The notes beneath the pieces are model-generated. The model was given only the letters and a program-made list of their open reading frames with translations, had not been told where the DNA came from and did not search any database. Positions 61,328 through 64,000 of a stretch of DNA of 64,000 nt are shown one piece after another (position 1 is the stretch's first letter; each line of letters opens with the position of its first letter). This DNA is from an uncultured Psychroserpens sp. (GTDB lineage Bacteria > Bacteroidota > Bacteroidia > Flavobacteriales > Flavobacteriaceae), in the NCBI GenBank assembly GCA_947488655.1, contig CANKZZ010000005.1, forward strand, positions 124,001 to 188,000. The letters run 5' to 3'. The translations under genes and the position numbers were made by a program.

Positions 61328-63169
61328 TTAATTAACTAATTGGGTGATATCTATACCTTCCCTTAGCTTCTTTAAACGTTTTTGTACACTTTTGCGCTCG
61401 AGAAAACGTGGTAGCTCAGGTTTTTTTAGTACATCTCTGTAAACGAGTTCGTTAATTAATTCAATGTGTGTAATATTAAATTTACCAGTGTATAAATTTT
61501 CTAAATTTCCACCTTGTTTTAAGTAATCCATTAAATCTATAAGTCCTGCTAGATAAACTGCATCTTTTGTAAGACCTCCTCCTCTGTAAACTCGCATAGA
61601 GATATAATAGGCAATACGATTACTAAAACCGTACTTATCGCAAAGTAAATCAAATGTTTCTATAAAGCTTGACCCATTTACCATAGATTCTACCGCAATT
61701 ACACGACCAGCCAATAATCTTAATCTATTTATTGTTAAACCACCAACCAAATACTCTGCAATAACCGCCAGACCTTCTTGCAGTTGATCATAACCTTCAA
61801 AGCCTTCATACATTTGCCTTAGTGGTTGTCTTCTACCGTTACAATATGTTAATATATGCGTACCTATTTCGTGTTGTATTAAAGCATCACAACGATCTTT
61901 ATCTAAGTTTACTTCATTGTTGATTAACAGTTTAGTTTTAGACACCATTATACCTGCCACATCATCTCTAATTTCTAAAGACAAATTACAATCTGGAAAT
62001 TTAGTATTGTAATAATCTAACTCCTTTTGAGCATGTGCTGCAAATTCATGACAATTATAACGTTCTAGACTTTTTTTGTTCTCTCGCTTAGGGTATGTTT
62101 TTAAAATATGCTTGGCTTGTGCCAGTAATTTTTTCTTAATTACACCATAAAGACTCTCGCCAACAAATCTAAAATTTTTAGTCCCACGCTCTTCTAACAT
62201 GGTTAACTGCTTTTCTATTTCTAGACGTTTTCCGCGGAGAATAAAAGCTATGGTAGGATCATCAACCTGATCAATTGGTATATTATATAATTTTCTTTTC
62301 TCTTGCTCAGGATCTAGTGCTATTAATCTGTATTTAAAATTTGGTGTTTTTTTAAACTTATTCTCTTTAAAATTAATCCACTCTTCGTTACTATTAACTG
62401 GTGTTGTTCTCAATAAAAAAGACATACCTTCACTAATCTCTGCAAGTTCGGTATCTGCCTGTATTGTAACAGCATCAATATTTGTTTTCCCTAACATTAA
62501 GAAGTTTTCAAAACTATCTTTGGTTTGCACTCTTATAAACTCAAAAACTGCACGTTTAATAGTTTCTGAAAAAACCGAATAAAATTTTCTAAAAAACAAT
62601 GAGAACAACTCATTCGTTTCGTTGTTCTTATATAAAACTGGTATTGTTAATCCAATAACCAAGGTTCCTTTCTTTTTAGATTTTTCAACATTTAAAAGTG
62701 GTTGTAAATGTTCAGGATGTCTATTTATAGTATCTTTAACCTTAATACTAATATTTGGATAAAAATCTTTTAACTCTGTAAACCCTTCTTTTAAGGCATT
62801 TATAGTACCTGGAGCTTTCTCCTTAGGACAAGAAATTTGAAATTTATGGCTTCCAGAATTTGTATCTGGCATACATTCTAGAACTAAAAAAGTTCCAAAT
62901 TGTTTAGACATTATCAGTCTTATTGCCTCTAATAAATGAGAAACATCTATGCGTTCATCAACGATAAGATAAGATGCTTGGGTTTTTAGTACTCTAGAAA
63001 AATAAAAATCTGGGTCTTTAAAACGATATACACAAATAAAAGGTAATACTTTGTCTATATGCAAAATACCACTATTTGGTATCTCTTGGTTTACTGGTTT
63101 ATTTTTAGTGAGTTGCTCGCAAATTTTAGTTATTAAATCTGATTCTATATGGTACTTACTATTTGTCAT
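61328..63169 (-). CDS. DUF1704 / QEGLA-motif metallopeptidase-like protein
   Basis: 613 residues. HEIGTH (433-438) and QEGLA (464-468) are the signature of the family first named 'flavohemoglobin expression-modulating QEGLA motif protein' and now seen as related to tyrosine-carboxypeptidase (MATCAP-like) zinc enzymes. His433, Glu434 and His438 with Glu465 would make the metal site. The first 280 residues form a separate, mixed alpha/beta domain of unknown function. The start overlaps the stop of the upstream amidohydrolase-like gene by 4 nt and the gene ends 12 nt before the GshB-like gene. Its substrate in bacteria is unknown. Confidence 0.88.
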   Translation of the reverse strand: MTNSKYHIESDLITKICEQLTKNKPVNQEIPNSGILHIDKVLPFICVYRFKDPDFYFSRVLKTQASYLIVDERIDVSHLLEAIRLIMSKQFGTFLVLECMPDTNSGSHKFQISCPKEKAPGTINALKEGFTELKDFYPNISIKVKDTINRHPEHLQPLLNVEKSKKKGTLVIGLTIPVLYKNNETNELFSLFFRKFYSVFSETIKRAVFEFIRVQTKDSFENFLMLGKTNIDAVTIQADTELAEISEGMSFLLRTTPVNSNEEWINFKENKFKKTPNFKYRLIALDPEQEKRKLYNIPIDQVDDPTIAFILRGKRLEIEKQLTMLEERGTKNFRFVGESLYGVIKKKLLAQAKHILKTYPKRENKKSLERYNCHEFAAHAQKELDYYNTKFPDCNLSLEIRDDVAGIMVSKTKLLINNEVNLDKDRCDALIQHEIGTHILTYCNGRRQPLRQMYEGFEGYDQLQEGLAVIAEYLVGGLTINRLRLLAGRVIAVESMVNGSSFIETFDLLCDKYGFSNRIAYYISMRVYRGGGLTKDAVYLAGLIDLMDYLKQGGNLENLYTGKFNITHIELINELVYRDVLKKPELPRFLERKSVQKRLKKLREGIDITQLVN

Positions 63170-63999
63170 TTTGTTGAATGTCGTTTATAAAATTCTTTGG
63201 CATGCTCGGGTAATTTTAATTGTAATTTTTTGTCTACGATAGATACAATTTCGGGAAAAATAATCTGTGTCAACTCATCACAATATACCTTAGCAATTTC
63301 GGTTGCCAAAACTAAGGTGTTTTTAAAGTTTTGCGTAATATATTTTAAAAAATATCCATTACCTTGAAATGTGTCATTAACTAATGCTGTAGATGCTATT
63401 GGCTTCGGAAATTGGATTCCTTCCAAACTTTGTCTCCATAATTCTATATCGTCTCCAAATCTATCATTATCAACATTAGAGGTGCCTAAATTCCATGTTG
63501 GCACTTCCCTATCCCAACGTTTCCAGTTATAGCTATGCATATCATAAACTATGGCTACACCAAATTTTTCTTCTAACTTAGAAATTAAAGCATGCGTAAC
63601 TTTATAAAAATTTGCATGCTTTGCTAAACTTTTATTTATCATTTCTTGTGATAGAGGTTTATGCCATAATTCTTTTCCCCAAGCAGTCTCAAAAACTGCA
63701 TTTTCAGGATCGCGATTTAAATCATACTCAAAACGAGAATCACATCCTGCAATTACAATTGGATGTGAATGAACCATTTGTTTAGTTTCTGGATCTTCTT
63801 CATACCAGCGCTCATACTCCGTATGTATACAATTAGCCCAAAGCTCTTTTCTAAATTGATGACCATCATGCACAGCTGCACAAGCGTAATGCACATAATT
63901 ATCAATTTTTATAGTTAATGAATAATCATCTGCAACAGCATGAAAAATCTCTTCATTGTTTATTTTGGCAATAATGTCTGTAATGGATAATTTCTGCAT
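63166..63999 (-). CDS. N-formylglutamate amidohydrolase-like protein
   Basis: 277 residues with the ATG only 1 nt from the window edge, so its promoter is not visible. VHSHPIVIAGCDSRFEYDLNR near 76-96, ENAVFETAWGK near 99-109 and VYDMHSYNWKR near 150-160 match the FGase/HutG-type amidohydrolase fold with its zinc-binding acidic and His residues. In the histidine pathway this enzyme frees glutamate from N-formylglutamate. No hut gene is near, so a modified amide substrate is more likely. It leads the trio and overlaps the QEGLA gene by 4 nt. Confidence 0.85.
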   Translation of the reverse strand: MQKLSITDIIAKINNEEIFHAVADDYSLTIKIDNYVHYACAAVHDGHQFRKELWANCIHTEYERWYEEDPETKQMVHSHPIVIAGCDSRFEYDLNRDPENAVFETAWGKELWHKPLSQEMINKSLAKHANFYKVTHALISKLEEKFGVAIVYDMHSYNWKRWDREVPTWNLGTSNVDNDRFGDDIELWRQSLEGIQFPKPIASTALVNDTFQGNGYFLKYITQNFKNTLVLATEIAKVYCDELTQIIFPEIVSIVDKKLQLKLPEHAKEFYKRHSTK

Positions 64000-64000
64000 A

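Noticed and set aside
1-64000. tRNA, rRNA, CRISPR arrays, transposases, integrases or phage genes
   Set aside because: I looked through gaps and translations and saw none. The presence of a self-contained synthetase cassette is suggestive of transfer, but no mobility gene or attachment-site pair was found.

Overview
The window looks like chromosomal DNA of a flavobacterium (Bacteroidota, probably Flavobacteriaceae). The DNA is visibly AT-rich. Several promoters match the Bacteroidota TTTG / TAnnTTTG pattern. Typical family-level markers are present: a fused alpha/beta E1 of the 2-oxoacid dehydrogenase type, a SUI1-like factor, an Smr-less MutS2-like protein, a TonB-plug/CarboxypepD module, and a Wza/Wzc export pair. 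No genus can be assigned from sequence alone.

Region 1 (1-28,795) is one long plus-strand surface-polysaccharide locus with a natural-product cassette inside it. It runs: tail of an asparagine-synthase-like gene, three GT4 glycosyltransferases, a PglC-like sugar-phosphate transferase and an ATP-grasp protein. After a regulated-looking promoter come a FemAB/GNAT protein, a polysaccharide deacetylase, a fourth GT4 (paralogue of the third), a CPBP membrane protein and a methyltransferase. Then come a 2208-residue NRPS-PKS (A-T-KS-AT-ACP-aminotransferase), a 1331-residue NRPS (C-A-T-TE) and an Sfp-type phosphopantetheinyl transferase. The locus resumes with a PglE-like aminotransferase, a PglF/CapD-like dehydratase, a Wza-like export lipoprotein and a Wzc-like tyrosine kinase, and closes with a strong terminator. 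The two synthetases and the activating PPTase form a complete small assembly line. It would be expected to make a beta-amino-acid-containing dipeptide-like acyl chain. Whether that chain is a free metabolite or decorates the polysaccharide is open.

Region 2 (28,849-43,516) is mostly housekeeping: proline dehydrogenase, AroB, topoisomerase III, an RluE-type pseudouridine synthase and a cold-shock-domain protein. It also holds a TetR / ABC / HlyD / TolC export operon whose ABC ATPase motifs are degraded, a secreted protein and an SF2 helicase.

Region 3 (43,550-44,160) has no long ORF. It holds a compact apparent transcription unit with three tiny ORFs, each preceded by a copy of the same leader repeat, ended by a strong terminator. 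Two of the ORFs encode clearly related 28-residue peptides. This is the best candidate for an undescribed element.

Region 4 (44,251-57,658) carries ExbD, a 3D-domain lipoprotein, an M19 dipeptidase, two small membrane proteins, fused E1, a 2OG-Fe(II) oxygenase, a tight SUI1 / DUF1835 / nucleoside phosphorylase / substrate-binding operon, Ung, MutS2, a decayed LuxR-type regulator remnant and a DCC-family protein.

Region 5 (57,659-64,000) holds a DUF4140/DUF4139 protein with an embedded CarboxypepD-like plus TonB-plug module. A LytTR-like repeat pair lies upstream of it and a 144-nt nested, three-way-junction-capable element downstream. Last comes a minus-strand trio: N-formylglutamate amidohydrolase-like, QEGLA/DUF1704 metallopeptidase-like, and GshB-like ATP-grasp.

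No tRNA, rRNA, CRISPR array, insertion sequence or origin was recognised. All family assignments are by eye from motifs; no database search was possible.
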